From Sphingobacteriales bacterium (lineage in GTDB: Bacteria > Bacteroidota > Bacteroidia > Chitinophagales > Chitinophagaceae): DNA of 64,000 nucleotides. Below are positions 43,193 to 52,607 of the stretch, in pieces. Within the stretch, counting starts at the first letter, position 1, and every line of letters starts with the position of its first letter. Under the pieces are notes generated by a model, which was given only the letters and a program-made list of their open reading frames with translations, had not been told where the DNA came from and did not search any database. The stretch covers positions 248,001 to 312,000 of the forward strand of contig JACRLZ010000004.1 of NCBI GenBank assembly GCA_016235125.1, written 5' to 3'. The position numbers were made by a program, and so were the translations under genes.

Positions 43193-43200
43193 TATTTTTG
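43193..43200 (+). promoter_or_regulatory. Probable -7 box (TAnnTTTG) of the gene at 43223
   Basis: TATTTTTG matches the Bacteroidota -7 consensus and lies 23 bases before the ATG at 43223. CCTTTAGC some 20 bases upstream could be a weak -33 element. Confidence 0.4.
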
Positions 43201-43222
43201 GATAGCACATCTTAAATGCTAT

Positions 43223-43924
43223 ATGCACAAATCAATTGTATTTTTTCCCCTGTTTTTATTTCTGAACTGTTCTTATGGACAGGCCTCGCTCAAAATAGTT
43301 GATTCTATCAACAGGAAGATTGATTCAATATTCAGGCCTAACAAAGCATATGATCATCCAACAACACTGGATGGCTGTTTGAGAAGAGATTTTCCAAAAA
43401 ATTCCATGACAGATGGAAGATGGGTCTATTACCCGGAAACCGGCAATATTCAACAAATTGACAAACCTGAAATTTCTAAAATAATCCCGGCTTATTCTTT
43501 TTACCGGGTAACCATGACAAATTACCTGGGTTATCATGTCAACGTTTCAGGATGTCTTATTTTATATGATTCCCTGAATAAAAAAATTGAACTGGTACAG
43601 CCCATATGGTACTCTGACGAAAATGAGTTATTTCTGAAACATTTTATCGGGAACAAATTCACCGACACGACTTCTTTATTAAAGTTTGTGTATGAACTGC
43701 AGAACCTGATGATAGTTGGCACAAGCGGAACATTTTTCAATACGAGATATCAATCTGACAAAATCACTTTTGACCTCACTTTTGGTCATGTCTCAGTAAG
43801 CCCTGGTATCGTAAATGCTGTTTCGGGCATCTGGAGAACATTTGAAATATCTTTAGCGGATAATACACTTAAAGAATTTAAAATAACAAACCCGAGGATG
43901 AATCAAAGCAGGATTGTAAAGTAG
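43223..43924 (+). CDS. Secreted hypothetical protein
   Basis: A 233-residue protein with a signal peptide (ending FLNCSYGQ). The mature part is beta-rich without a recognised family (YLGYHVNVSGCLILYDS, then LIVGTSGTFF-like strands). It has its own promoter-like sequence and ends 14 bases from the convergent rsgA stop. Confidence 0.7.
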   Translation: MHKSIVFFPLFLFLNCSYGQASLKIVDSINRKIDSIFRPNKAYDHPTTLDGCLRRDFPKNSMTDGRWVYYPETGNIQQIDKPEISKIIPAYSFYRVTMTNYLGYHVNVSGCLILYDSLNKKIELVQPIWYSDENELFLKHFIGNKFTDTTSLLKFVYELQNLMIVGTSGTFFNTRYQSDKITFDLTFGHVSVSPGIVNAVSGIWRTFEISLADNTLKEFKITNPRMNQSRIVK

Positions 43925-43937
43925 CCTCTTTTATTTC

Positions 43938-44864
43938 TCAATAACTCTTCTCTTCAATTGATTCCATAATGCTTAAATAGCTCACATACCTGTCCTCACT
44001 TATTTTCCCATCATTAACAGCTTCCTTGATAGCACAGCCCGGTTCATTAAAGTGCAGGCAATTGTTGAACTGGCAATTGTTTAATCTTTCTCTCATCTCA
44101 GGAAAATAATGTGACACTTCCTGCCTCGTTATATCTACCAGTCCAAATTCCCTCATACCCGGAGTATCAATAATGCGGCCCCCTTCCGGCAGATCGAACA
44201 TTTCTGCAAAAGTGGTGGTATGCACTCCCTTTCCGCTCCAGCCGCTTACATCCTGGGTCTTTAAATCCAGTCCGGGAACAACAATATTGAGCAACGATGA
44301 TTTCCCCACACCGCTATGTCCGCTGAGTAAAGAAGTCTTTCCTTTTAAAATGCTTTTGAACTCATCAACACCCTCCTTGGTTTCTGCACTTATCAACAGC
44401 ACCTTATATCCCACCTCTTCATACATGGTCTTCCATTGTTCATACTTTTCCAGTTCTTTGGCTTTGTACAGATCAGATTTATTAAAAACAATAATGGCAG
44501 GCACATGGTACATTTCTGATGCCACGAGAAATCTGTCAATAAAACCCTGCGAGGTCCGGGGTTCCTTTAATGTAGCTACCAGTACTGACTGATCAAGATT
44601 GGCGGCCACAATATGATGCTGATGCTTATGCCTTGGCGATTGCCGGTTGATATAATTATGCCGGTCATATATCTCGTCAATAATGGCGGTATTGCTTTCT
44701 GCAGCTTCAATTTCCATTTCCACAATATCTCCCACAGCAACGGGGTTTGTGCTGGTAATATCATCCAGTTTCATTACTCCCTTCATCCGGGCATTATGGA
44801 ATTTTCCGGCTTCATCCTTTACAATGTACCAGCTTCCGGTTGATTTATAAACTATCGCCTTCAT
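43938..44864 (-). CDS. rsgA: Ribosome small-subunit-dependent GTPase A
   Basis: A 308-residue circularly permuted GTPase that helps 30S maturation. An N-terminal OB domain is followed by G4 (VFNKSDL), then G1 (LSGHSGVGKSSLLN) and G3 (DTPGMREFG), the permuted order. The C-terminal zinc finger holds CQFNNCLHFNEPGC. The length is normal. It lies 23 bases behind the BatA-like gene on the same strand and may be read through from that operon. Confidence 0.96.
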   Translation of the reverse strand: MKAIVYKSTGSWYIVKDEAGKFHNARMKGVMKLDDITSTNPVAVGDIVEMEIEAAESNTAIIDEIYDRHNYINRQSPRHKHQHHIVAANLDQSVLVATLKEPRTSQGFIDRFLVASEMYHVPAIIVFNKSDLYKAKELEKYEQWKTMYEEVGYKVLLISAETKEGVDEFKSILKGKTSLLSGHSGVGKSSLLNIVVPGLDLKTQDVSGWSGKGVHTTTFAEMFDLPEGGRIIDTPGMREFGLVDITRQEVSHYFPEMRERLNNCQFNNCLHFNEPGCAIKEAVNDGKISEDRYVSYLSIMESIEEKSY

Positions 44865-44887
44865 GATTGCAAGATAACAGTAAATAC

Positions 44888-45901
44888 TCAGGGAAATTTT
44901 CTAAGTACAGTAAGTCGCAAAACCAGCTCAAGAAAAAGAAATCCGAGAGCGGCTAATACAAACGGCAAGTATTTTTCTTCATATCTGCGGAAAGTGGTTA
45001 TCTCCACTTTTGATTTTTCCATCTTGTCTATCTGGCTGTAAATATTTTTTAAACCGTCTTTATCCCTTGCCCGGAAATACTGACCGCTTGTTTCATCAGC
45101 TATTCTTTGCAAAAGCTGTTCATCCAGAAAATCCGGTTCGGGTTTCTTTTGTCTTTTTGAAGGATCGCTTATTTCATTCACAGTAGATGGACCGGCGCTC
45201 ATTCCGATCGTATATACTTTCACTTGTTTTGCCCTTGCAATTTCCAGTGCTGTCAGGGGATCGATCAATCTTGTTTCCGGCGGGTCTTCTTTCCCGTCTG
45301 TTAACAGGATGATCACTTTGCTTTTCGATCCTGTGGTTGTCAGGCGATCAACCGCAGTAGCCAGTCCCTCGCCAATCACTGTGCCGTCAACTAAATATTT
45401 CCGGCTTTCCAATGATTGTATCTGGTTAATTAAGGTAGCATGATCCGTAGTGATAGGACATTGCGTAAAACTTTCTCCTGAAAAAATCACCAGGCCGATC
45501 CTGTCAACCGGGCGGCTGTTTACAAATTCTCCAGCTACTTCTTTTGCTACATCCATGCGGGATGGAGCAATATCGGTGGAGCCCATACTACCGCTGACAT
45601 CCATGCAAAGCACAATATCAATTCCTTCCCCCTCGGTTTTTTGTTCTTCATTTCTTTTTTGCGGTCTTGCCAATACGATTATTAAACAGCTTAACGTAAG
45701 TAAGCGAAAAATAAACGGCAGATGCCGGAAACGGTTTTTCCATGATGAAACAGTGAAGGCATACACAGATGAAACTTTGACAGAAGCCTGCCCCATGTTA
45801 TATTTTTTTACATACCATATTATTAACAGCGGAAGTAAGGCAAACAAACCAAGCAAAGCCGGGTCAGCAAAAACAATATTTTTTAGCCAATTATAAATCA
45901 T
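44888..45901 (-). CDS. BatA-like von Willebrand factor A protein
   Basis: A 337-residue membrane-anchored VWA protein with helices near residues 12-30 and 62-78, a VWA domain from about 93 to 290 with a complete MIDAS (DVSGS 101-105, then TDGKEDPPET), and a C-terminal helix. It corresponds to BatA of the Bacteroides aerotolerance cluster, whose products act with MoxR and DUF58 proteins at the inner membrane. The BatB, BatC and BatE genes usually next to it are not here. Confidence 0.92.
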   Translation of the reverse strand: MIYNWLKNIVFADPALLGLFALLPLLIIWYVKKYNMGQASVKVSSVYAFTVSSWKNRFRHLPFIFRLLTLSCLIIVLARPQKRNEEQKTEGEGIDIVLCMDVSGSMGSTDIAPSRMDVAKEVAGEFVNSRPVDRIGLVIFSGESFTQCPITTDHATLINQIQSLESRKYLVDGTVIGEGLATAVDRLTTTGSKSKVIILLTDGKEDPPETRLIDPLTALEIARAKQVKVYTIGMSAGPSTVNEISDPSKRQKKPEPDFLDEQLLQRIADETSGQYFRARDKDGLKNIYSQIDKMEKSKVEITTFRRYEEKYLPFVLAALGFLFLELVLRLTVLRKFP

Positions 45902-45910
45902 TTGAAGAAC

Positions 45911-45941
45911 CTCCCTCTAACTTCCTCCTTTAGGGGGAGGA
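45911..45941. repeat. GC-rich palindrome at the end of the BatD-like gene
   Basis: TCCTCC (45923-45928) and GGAGGA (45936-45941), with CTCCCTC just before, form a REP-like unit. The stop codon of the BatD-like gene is inside it. Confidence 0.5.
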
Positions 45942-46822
45942 TTAGAACCGGATTGTTCCATTCGTTTTATAGATTCTGAAATATTATCAAAACAAATTTT
46001 ATCATCCTCTTCTGTTGATTTGTATTTAGCAAATTTTACAAAATCACTCAGCCGGAGTGATTGCGATAGTTTATCAAACATATCTCTTGGCATATTCAGG
46101 TCTTTCAACAACATCACTAAATCATCCGTGGTTTTTTGCAATGAAAGGATTCCTTTCTTCCGGAAAACATATAGCCGGAAAATATCAACCAGCTTTGAAT
46201 GATATAGCTTGTTGTCCGGTTTATTTCTTTGCAATTCGTTTAAAGCTGCCATAGCTTCATCATAGGGATCGATAACCTCTTTGGGGCTGATTACAGCAAT
46301 TACCGTTTTTTCCCTTTTCCTGAGATAAAGGATAATCAATATAACCAGTAATGCCCCCGCTGCTGCATACCACCACCACTGCTGTTTATTCTCTTTGGGT
46401 TTTACATCAATAATATCTTTAATATCATGATAATCCTGATTGGGGTCAAAATCAGAAAACATTACGTCAACATGAATGCTGTCCGTTTTTACCGAAGGAA
46501 AAAGAATAAAAGAAGGAATAACCCAATGCCCGGAATCAAAACTGGTGAGTTTGTAAACTCCCCTGATTAAAGTACTCCCATTAACTGTTGATGTATCAAT
46601 CTTTGGCCTTTCCAAAAATTCAAAATGCTCTATACTGTCAATACTTACAAATGAAATAACTGATTCAGGTGACTGGTTTGCTTCAATGGTCAGTATGAAT
46701 GGCTCGCCGATAAGTATTTTATTTTTATCAACCGATGCTTTTATGCTGGCGCCACTCTGCGCTGAACAAGTTCCAGCTATAAACAAGAACCCGGGCAAAA
46801 ATATAATTCGGCGAAAATTCAT
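45917..46822 (-). CDS. BatD/DUF4381-like membrane protein of the MoxR locus
   Basis: A 301-residue protein: signal peptide (ending GTCSAQ), a beta-sandwich periplasmic part of about 130 residues, a membrane helix (WWWYAAAGALLVILIILYL, about 149-167) and a cytoplasmic helical tail (YDEAMAALNELQRNK). This layout fits the small BatD-like proteins of MoxR clusters. The last residues (SGSNPPPKGGS) and stop are read from a CCTCC/GGAGG palindrome, so the true C-terminus may have been changed by a repeat. Confidence 0.8.
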   Translation of the reverse strand: MNFRRIIFLPGFLFIAGTCSAQSGASIKASVDKNKILIGEPFILTIEANQSPESVISFVSIDSIEHFEFLERPKIDTSTVNGSTLIRGVYKLTSFDSGHWVIPSFILFPSVKTDSIHVDVMFSDFDPNQDYHDIKDIIDVKPKENKQQWWWYAAAGALLVILIILYLRKREKTVIAVISPKEVIDPYDEAMAALNELQRNKPDNKLYHSKLVDIFRLYVFRKKGILSLQKTTDDLVMLLKDLNMPRDMFDKLSQSLRLSDFVKFAKYKSTEEDDKICFDNISESIKRMEQSGSNPPPKGGS

Positions 46823-46827
46823 TTGGT

Positions 46828-47700
46828 TTATCTGTTCCGGCTGATGAAGAAGCGTTGCAGCACTTTTACATAATCTTCATCCGTCCGGACATGCAATAAA
46901 TCACATCCGGATTTTTTAAAAATTTCTGTGGCATATTCAGAGACACGGAAAAATTCTTTCTCATAACTATGGCGGACAAAGCCATTGCTGCTATCAACCC
47001 ACTTTGTTTTTTTATTTTCTGCATCCTGCACATGCAGTAAACCGGCATCGGGAAGCTGCATATCCATTTTATCATATAGCTTAATACCTGTAACATCATG
47101 TTTCTTGCCGGCAATACGCAACGCATCTTCATAGTCGGCATCCAGGAAATCACTCAATATAAATGCTATACTTTTTTGTTTTGTTGAATTGGTAAAATAC
47201 CGTAAAGCTTTACTTACAGCCGTGCCCTCCCCTTTTGTTTCTTTACTCAGCAATTCCCTTACAATATATAAAGCATGTTGTCTGCCTTTTTTGGGAGGTA
47301 CATATGCTTCAATAACGCTGCTGTAAAATATCACTCCCACTTTATCTCCGTTATTCACTGCTGAGAAACTAAGTACGGCAGCAATCTCAGTTATAATATC
47401 TTTTTTCCTGGCCTGCACAGTGCCAAATAAAGAACTGTTGCTTATATCAACAAGCAACATAACGGTTAGCTCTCTCTCCTCTTCAAAAAGTTTGCTGTAA
47501 GGATGCCCGAACCTCGCAGAAACATTCCAGTCAATAAACCTGATATCATCACCGGCTGCATATTCTCGTACTTCTTTGAATGACATTCCTTTTCCTTTAA
47601 AAGCGCTGTGATATTCACCTGTAAAAAGATCACTTGTGAGCTTTTTGCTTTTGATCTCAAGCTGCCTTACTTTTTTTAATATCTCTGCTGTCGTCAACAT
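46828..47700 (-). CDS. DUF58 protein of the MoxR/Bat locus
   Basis: A 290-residue DUF58 protein with the signature RFIDWNVSARFGHPYSKLFE (about 53-72) and a VWA-like fold (MLLVDISNSSLFG). It has no membrane helix. The start codon overlaps the moxR stop by one base, so the two are translated together. DUF58 proteins work with MoxR ATPases as chaperone-like or metal-insertion partners of VWA proteins. Confidence 0.94.
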   Translation of the reverse strand: MLTTAEILKKVRQLEIKSKKLTSDLFTGEYHSAFKGKGMSFKEVREYAAGDDIRFIDWNVSARFGHPYSKLFEEERELTVMLLVDISNSSLFGTVQARKKDIITEIAAVLSFSAVNNGDKVGVIFYSSVIEAYVPPKKGRQHALYIVRELLSKETKGEGTAVSKALRYFTNSTKQKSIAFILSDFLDADYEDALRIAGKKHDVTGIKLYDKMDMQLPDAGLLHVQDAENKKTKWVDSSNGFVRHSYEKEFFRVSEYATEIFKKSGCDLLHVRTDEDYVKVLQRFFISRNR

Positions 47701-48701
47701 TAGGGAACATTAATTTTCTTCAACACTTCCTCAATCACATCTTCCACATTCACACTCTCGGCCTCTGCTTCATAAGTTAGCCCGATACGATGACGGAGAA
47801 CATCTTTACAGATGGCTCTTACATCTTCCGGTATCACAAAACCTCTCTTGTTTAAAAATGCCTGTGCTTTCGATGCCAATCCAAGATTAATGCTTCCTCT
47901 TGGCGATGCGCCATAAGAAATCAGCGGTTTTAATTTTTCCAGTTTATATTGTTCCGGGCTTCGTGTTGCAAAAACAATATCCAGAATGTATTGCTCTATC
48001 TTTTCATCCATATATATCTGCCGGGTAAGTTCCCTTGCCTGCAGCACTTCCTGTATGGAAACCACTTGTTTCACTTCCGGCATTGTTGCTCCATGTATAT
48101 TCCGCCGGATGATCAATTGTTCTTCAGCAATACTTGGATAATCCACAATCACTTTCATAATAAAACGGTCAACCTGGGCTTCAGGTAACGGGTAAGTGCC
48201 TTCCTGTTCCAAAGGGTTTTGTGTTGCTAAAACAAGAAAAGGTTCATCCAGTTTATATGTTGATTCGCCGATTGTAACCTGTCTTTCCTGCATCGCTTCC
48301 AGTAAGGCGCTTTGCACTTTGGCCGGAGCCCTGTTAATTTCATCAGCCAGAATAAAATTGGCAAACACCGGGCCTTTTCGAACAACAAACTCATTCTTTT
48401 GCTGATTGTATATTAAAGTACCAATAACATCAGCAGGTAATAGATCCGGAGTGAATTGAATACGGCTGAATTTAGCATGAATGGCTTGTGCCAATGATTT
48501 TATAGCTAACGTTTTGGCAAGCCCGGGAACTCCTTCCAGCAGTACATGTCCATTACTGAGCAGCCCTATCAGTAACCTGTCGAGCATATAAGATTGCCCG
48601 ACTATTACATGCCCTATTTCTGCTTTTAGTTTATCGGCAAACCGGCCTGCCTGTGTTATTCGTTCATTCAGGAGCCGGATGTCTTCTGCGGTTTTAAACA
48701 T
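47700..48701 (-). CDS. moxR: MoxR-family AAA+ ATPase
   Basis: A 333-residue AAA_3 ATPase. Walker A is GVPGLAKT (57-64), Walker B is ILADEINRAP (117-126), and the sensor region LVLATQNPLEQEGTYPLPEA is typical. It is the first gene of the locus moxR, DUF58, BatD-like, BatA-like. It is likely a molecular chaperone acting on VWA proteins. Confidence 0.96.
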   Translation of the reverse strand: MFKTAEDIRLLNERITQAGRFADKLKAEIGHVIVGQSYMLDRLLIGLLSNGHVLLEGVPGLAKTLAIKSLAQAIHAKFSRIQFTPDLLPADVIGTLIYNQQKNEFVVRKGPVFANFILADEINRAPAKVQSALLEAMQERQVTIGESTYKLDEPFLVLATQNPLEQEGTYPLPEAQVDRFIMKVIVDYPSIAEEQLIIRRNIHGATMPEVKQVVSIQEVLQARELTRQIYMDEKIEQYILDIVFATRSPEQYKLEKLKPLISYGASPRGSINLGLASKAQAFLNKRGFVIPEDVRAICKDVLRHRIGLTYEAEAESVNVEDVIEEVLKKINVP

Positions 48702-48852
48702 AGTTGATCATTGATGACTAAAAGTACGAAGTCTCATTTAGCAAATAATCTGCCGCAGAAATAAATAGCAGAAAATACGGTTCAATTTTCAGGGTATTTT
48801 ACCTTTTATAGGCGAAAAAGAATGCTTATTTTGTGGATTCATTCATTGTGAT

Positions 48853-49296
48853 ATGAATAAACTGATTACCGCCATTGCAACAGGTTTTATTTTCATTTTA
48901 TTTATTGCCTGCAATAAAGATGAAGACCCTGTACCCAAAACAAAAACCGAATTACTGACCCAGAGCAGTTGGAGGTTTGGAGCGGCCACTTTAAACGGCA
49001 GTGATGTATCCTCACAACTGCAGGCCTGCCAGAAAGATAACATAATGACTTTTGCTGCTGCGGGCACTGGTACTATTGATGAAGGCCCTACCAAATGTAA
49101 TTCGGGTGACCCTCAAACCAATCCATTTACATGGAGCTTTCAAAGTAATGAAACGGTTTTGCAGATGTCGGCCCCCATATTTTCAGGCGGTAGTAATTCA
49201 TCCGCTATCGTCACTTTAAATGAATCTCAGCTGGTGCTGTCACAAACAATAACAATCGGTACTCCTCAAACTGTAGTAGTAACTTTTGTTCATTAA
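48853..49296 (+). CDS. Lipocalin-like lipoprotein
   Basis: A 147-residue lipoprotein (lipobox LFIACNKDE). The mature part has the pattern of Bacteroidota lipocalin-like proteins: LLTQSSWRFGAATLNG, a DNIMTFAAAGTGTIDEG strand pair and a final TVVVTFVH. The ligand is unknown. It is convergent with nadE, 3 bases apart. Confidence 0.75.
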   Translation: MNKLITAIATGFIFILFIACNKDEDPVPKTKTELLTQSSWRFGAATLNGSDVSSQLQACQKDNIMTFAAAGTGTIDEGPTKCNSGDPQTNPFTWSFQSNETVLQMSAPIFSGGSNSSAIVTLNESQLVLSQTITIGTPQTVVVTFVH

Positions 49297-49299
49297 AAA

Positions 49300-50982
49300 T
49301 CAGGAAAGATATTTGCCGACAATTGGCACCCTTCTGCCTACCCCGAATGCTTTGGGTGAAATGCGAATGATCGGGCAGAACTGGTTCCGCTTATATTCAT
49401 TTATATTCACCAACCTCAGTACCCTGTCAACCAATGCCGGATCAAAACCCATTGCTTTGATTTCATTCGGGCCTTGCCGCCTTTCAATGTATTGGTACAA
49501 GAGTTTGTCAAGAACAGAATAATCGGGAAGTGAGTCTGTGTCTTTCTGACCCGGCCGTAATTCTGCGGAAGGAGGTTTGGCAATTATATTCTTCGGAATG
49601 ATTTCTTTATTCCGGTTTATATAATTCGCTAAAGCATATACCTGCATCTTATAACAATCGCCCAATACAGAAAGGCCGCCGGCCATGTCGCCATATAATG
49701 TTCCGTATCCTGTTGCCAGTTCACTTTTATTTGAAGTATTTAATAATATGTAGCCGAATTTATTGGCAATTGCCATAAGCAGGTTGCCCCTTGTTCTTGC
49801 CTGGATATTTTCTTCGGCAACACCGAAGGGAAGATCTTTAAACAAAGGTTTTAATTCCGATAAAAAGCTATTGTAAATATCATTGATTGAAACAATGTCA
49901 TACGGGTTTCCTAGATTTCTGCTCAACTCTTCTGCATCAGTTATTGAATGTTCAGTAGAATATTGCGATGGCATCAATACCCCTCTTACATTTTCTTTTC
50001 CCAATGCTTCACAAGCCAATGCAAGAGTAACAGCACTGTCGATACCACCACTGCTGCCCAGTATAGCTTTGCTGAAACCCATTTTGGTAAAATAGTCCCG
50101 GATGCCCATCACTATGGCATCATGTATTTCAGCAGTACATAAATTGTAATCCAGTTCCGGCGGAACCAATTCGGCATCCGGCAGGTCTTTAGCAAATGTT
50201 TTTACCGGTAAGTCGAATGTACCGTCATCCTTTAATTCAAAAACTTCCATCGCTTCTTTAAACAGCGGTAATTGTTTAACCAGGTTAGCTCTTTTATCAA
50301 ACACCAATGAGCCGCCATCAAAAACAATTTCTGTCTGGCTGCCCACCACATTGCAATAAAGCATGGGAAGTTTGTACTTCTGTACATTCAGTTTGATGAT
50401 GGCTTTGCGGTCTTCTACATGGGTGTAGTCAAATGGAGAGGCAGACAGATTCAGCATTACATCGGGCTTATGTTTCATCAGCTGGTCCATTGGGCAGTTG
50501 CGGTATAAAGGATTGTCGCCCAGGTTCCAGATATCCTCACAAATAGTGACGGCTAATTTTTTCCCTTTAAAATGAATAATGTTCCAATCATAAGCCGGTT
50601 CGAAATACCGGTATTCATCAAACACATCATAGTTGGGAAGACAGGTTTTATGAACAACTCCTTTCACTTCTTTTTCATACAGAAAAAATGCGGCATTGAA
50701 AAGGTCTTTGCCTTCTCTTACCGGGTTCCTGTCAGGAGCGCCGACTAAAACTGCAATTGTATCTGCATGCTCCCTGATAAGCTCAATTGCCCCGTTACAT
50801 TTATTTATGAAATCTCCGAACTCAAGGAAATCTCTCGGCGGATAGCCGCAAATGCATAGTTCAGAAAATACCACTATGTCAGCCCCCTGTTCTTTCGCCC
50901 AATTGATCCCTTCAATTATTTTCCGGGTGTTTTCTTCAAAATTGCCTATGTGATGATTTTGCTGCGCTAAGGCGATTTTCAT
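49300..50982 (-). CDS. nadE: Glutamine-dependent NAD+ synthetase
   Basis: A 560-residue two-domain enzyme. The N-terminal glutaminase (carbon-nitrogen hydrolase) shows the Glu-Lys-Cys triad in FSELCICGYPP, VHKTCLPNYDVF and VTICEDIWN. The C-terminal synthetase has the ATP loop GSSGGIDSAVTLAL and NTSNKSELATGYGTLYGD. It amidates deamido-NAD with ammonia from glutamine. Two ATG codons stand together at 50985 and 50982; I take the second, because the family starts MKIALAQ. Confidence 0.96.
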   Translation of the reverse strand: MKIALAQQNHHIGNFEENTRKIIEGINWAKEQGADIVVFSELCICGYPPRDFLEFGDFINKCNGAIELIREHADTIAVLVGAPDRNPVREGKDLFNAAFFLYEKEVKGVVHKTCLPNYDVFDEYRYFEPAYDWNIIHFKGKKLAVTICEDIWNLGDNPLYRNCPMDQLMKHKPDVMLNLSASPFDYTHVEDRKAIIKLNVQKYKLPMLYCNVVGSQTEIVFDGGSLVFDKRANLVKQLPLFKEAMEVFELKDDGTFDLPVKTFAKDLPDAELVPPELDYNLCTAEIHDAIVMGIRDYFTKMGFSKAILGSSGGIDSAVTLALACEALGKENVRGVLMPSQYSTEHSITDAEELSRNLGNPYDIVSINDIYNSFLSELKPLFKDLPFGVAEENIQARTRGNLLMAIANKFGYILLNTSNKSELATGYGTLYGDMAGGLSVLGDCYKMQVYALANYINRNKEIIPKNIIAKPPSAELRPGQKDTDSLPDYSVLDKLLYQYIERRQGPNEIKAMGFDPALVDRVLRLVNINEYKRNQFCPIIRISPKAFGVGRRVPIVGKYLS

Positions 50983-51033
50983 CATGCAAATTTACACCAT
51001 TGTCTGCCGAATTAACGCTTATTTTTATTCCGG

Positions 51034-51041
51034 TAAATTTG
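51034..51041 (+). promoter_or_regulatory. Possible -7 box of gldB
   Basis: TAAATTTG fits TAnnTTTG, 41 bases before the gldB ATG. No good -33 box is visible. Confidence 0.3.
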
Positions 51042-51081
51042 CTTCCGCAACAAATCTGAACAAGCTTCGTTATCAATAACT

Positions 51082-52113
51082 ATGAAAAAAATCTACTTTG
51101 TTTTTTTGGTTTCTGCAACATTTTTTGCCTGTAAAGACGAAAAAGGAGTTCCCGATGTTTCGGACATTAAAGTGGATATAAAGTTACAGCGCTTCGATAA
51201 AGATTTTTTTTCTATTGACAGTAATAACATCTCAGCCGGACTGGATAAACTGAACAGCAAGAACCCTCTCCTCACAACGATATTTCTGCAAAACGTATTA
51301 GGGCTTGACAGCAGTTCGTTATTTCCCGGTGTGAAGAATTTTCTCCGTCTCAGCGGCAGGCTTTATGATACCATCAATCAAGTTTTCCCAAACACAGCTG
51401 CTATTGAAAAGCAATTCAAAAAAGCATTTCAATACATCAAATATTATTTCCCGGAGTATACATTGCCGCTGATTGCTACCGTTGCAGGACCTGTAGACGC
51501 AATGGCTCAGTCTGTCAACGGGCCTACTCCCAACTTTTTACGCCCCGGTTTACTGGGCATCAGCTTGCAGTTTTATCTTGGCAAAAATTTCAGTGTTTAC
51601 AATGACCCTTTCTTTATTGAAAATGTGGCCCCCCAATACCGCAGCCGCCGCTTCAGTAAGGAATATATCATTGCTGATGCCATGATGCTGGTGGTGGATG
51701 ATATGTATCCTGATAACAGCGGAAGCCTTCCGCTTATTGAACAAATGATTGAAAAAGGAAAGCAATGGTATTTGCTGGATAAATTTTTACCCACTACTCC
51801 TGATTCCATTAAAACAGGTTACACACAGGAGCAATTGAATTGGTGCAGGGAAAATGAAGGACTGATATGGAGTGAGCTTATAAAAAATGAAGATCTAAAT
51901 TCGATAAATCCAACGGTGGTCCAGACTTATATTGGCGAAGGCCCGTTTACCCAAGGATTTTCCCCGGAATATTCCCCCGGAAATATTGGCCCTTGGATTG
52001 GCTGGCAGATCATAAAAAAATTTGTTTCAAAAAATCCATCACTCAAGCCCGAGGAAATAATGAAGATGAATGCAAGAAAAATACTGGAAGAGGCTAAGTA
52101 TAAGCCGAAGTAG
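51082..52113 (+). CDS. gldB: Gliding motility lipoprotein GldB
   Basis: A 343-residue lipoprotein (signal FLVSATFFACKDEKG) with the GldB family pattern IKLQRFDKDFFSID and a conserved helical core (QFYLGKNFSVYNDPFF, YIADAMMLVVDD-like). GldB is needed for gliding in Flavobacterium and is a common companion of the type IX secretion and gliding machinery. Its presence fits the T9SS-type sorting domain at 18973. Confidence 0.92.
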   Translation: MKKIYFVFLVSATFFACKDEKGVPDVSDIKVDIKLQRFDKDFFSIDSNNISAGLDKLNSKNPLLTTIFLQNVLGLDSSSLFPGVKNFLRLSGRLYDTINQVFPNTAAIEKQFKKAFQYIKYYFPEYTLPLIATVAGPVDAMAQSVNGPTPNFLRPGLLGISLQFYLGKNFSVYNDPFFIENVAPQYRSRRFSKEYIIADAMMLVVDDMYPDNSGSLPLIEQMIEKGKQWYLLDKFLPTTPDSIKTGYTQEQLNWCRENEGLIWSELIKNEDLNSINPTVVQTYIGEGPFTQGFSPEYSPGNIGPWIGWQIIKKFVSKNPSLKPEEIMKMNARKILEEAKYKPK

Positions 52114-52114
52114 C

Positions 52115-52501
52115 TCAGTTTGATTTAAACGGAACAAACATCTCAAAAGAAGGGATGCTTACTTCAAACGAATTTTTGCTGTGCAGGTTTTCCATCTGGT
52201 AAGTGCCGTACATGCGGCCCATTTCTGTACGCAGGTTGCAGCCGCTTACATATTGATAATGTTCGCCGGGCTGAATAACCGGTTGCACCCCTATCACCCC
52301 TTCGCCTTCTACCTCTCTGTAACTGCCATTGCTGTCAAAAATATACCAGTGGCGGCGGTGCAGCTTTACCGGGAAAGAGTTGTGATTTTCAATTGTTATG
52401 CGGTAGGCAAACATGAATTCTGAATTCAGGGGATTGCTGTAATCTGACTGGTAAAAGGTTTCCACACTCACCTTTACGCCTTCTGATATCATGCTTGTCA
52501 T
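52115..52501 (-). CDS. apaG: ApaG domain protein
   Basis: A 128-residue ApaG protein with a fibronectin-like fold. Marks are FMFAYRITIENHNSFPVKL, then HWYIFDSNG and GVQPVIQPGEHYQYVSGC. ApaG proteins are linked to Co2+/Mg2+ efflux phenotypes in Salmonella, but their biochemical role is open. The gene is convergent with gldB and divergent from icd. Confidence 0.94.
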   Translation of the reverse strand: MTSMISEGVKVSVETFYQSDYSNPLNSEFMFAYRITIENHNSFPVKLHRRHWYIFDSNGSYREVEGEGVIGVQPVIQPGEHYQYVSGCNLRTEMGRMYGTYQMENLHSKNSFEVSIPSFEMFVPFKSN

Positions 52502-52607
52502 ACAGTAAAAATAAAAAAAATACGGCAGACACAGCTTACCGTTTATTTATCTTTTAAATCGCCTGCCAGGGCTTAATTTTACCGCTCGAATCAAAAAAAG
52601 AAGTTGA

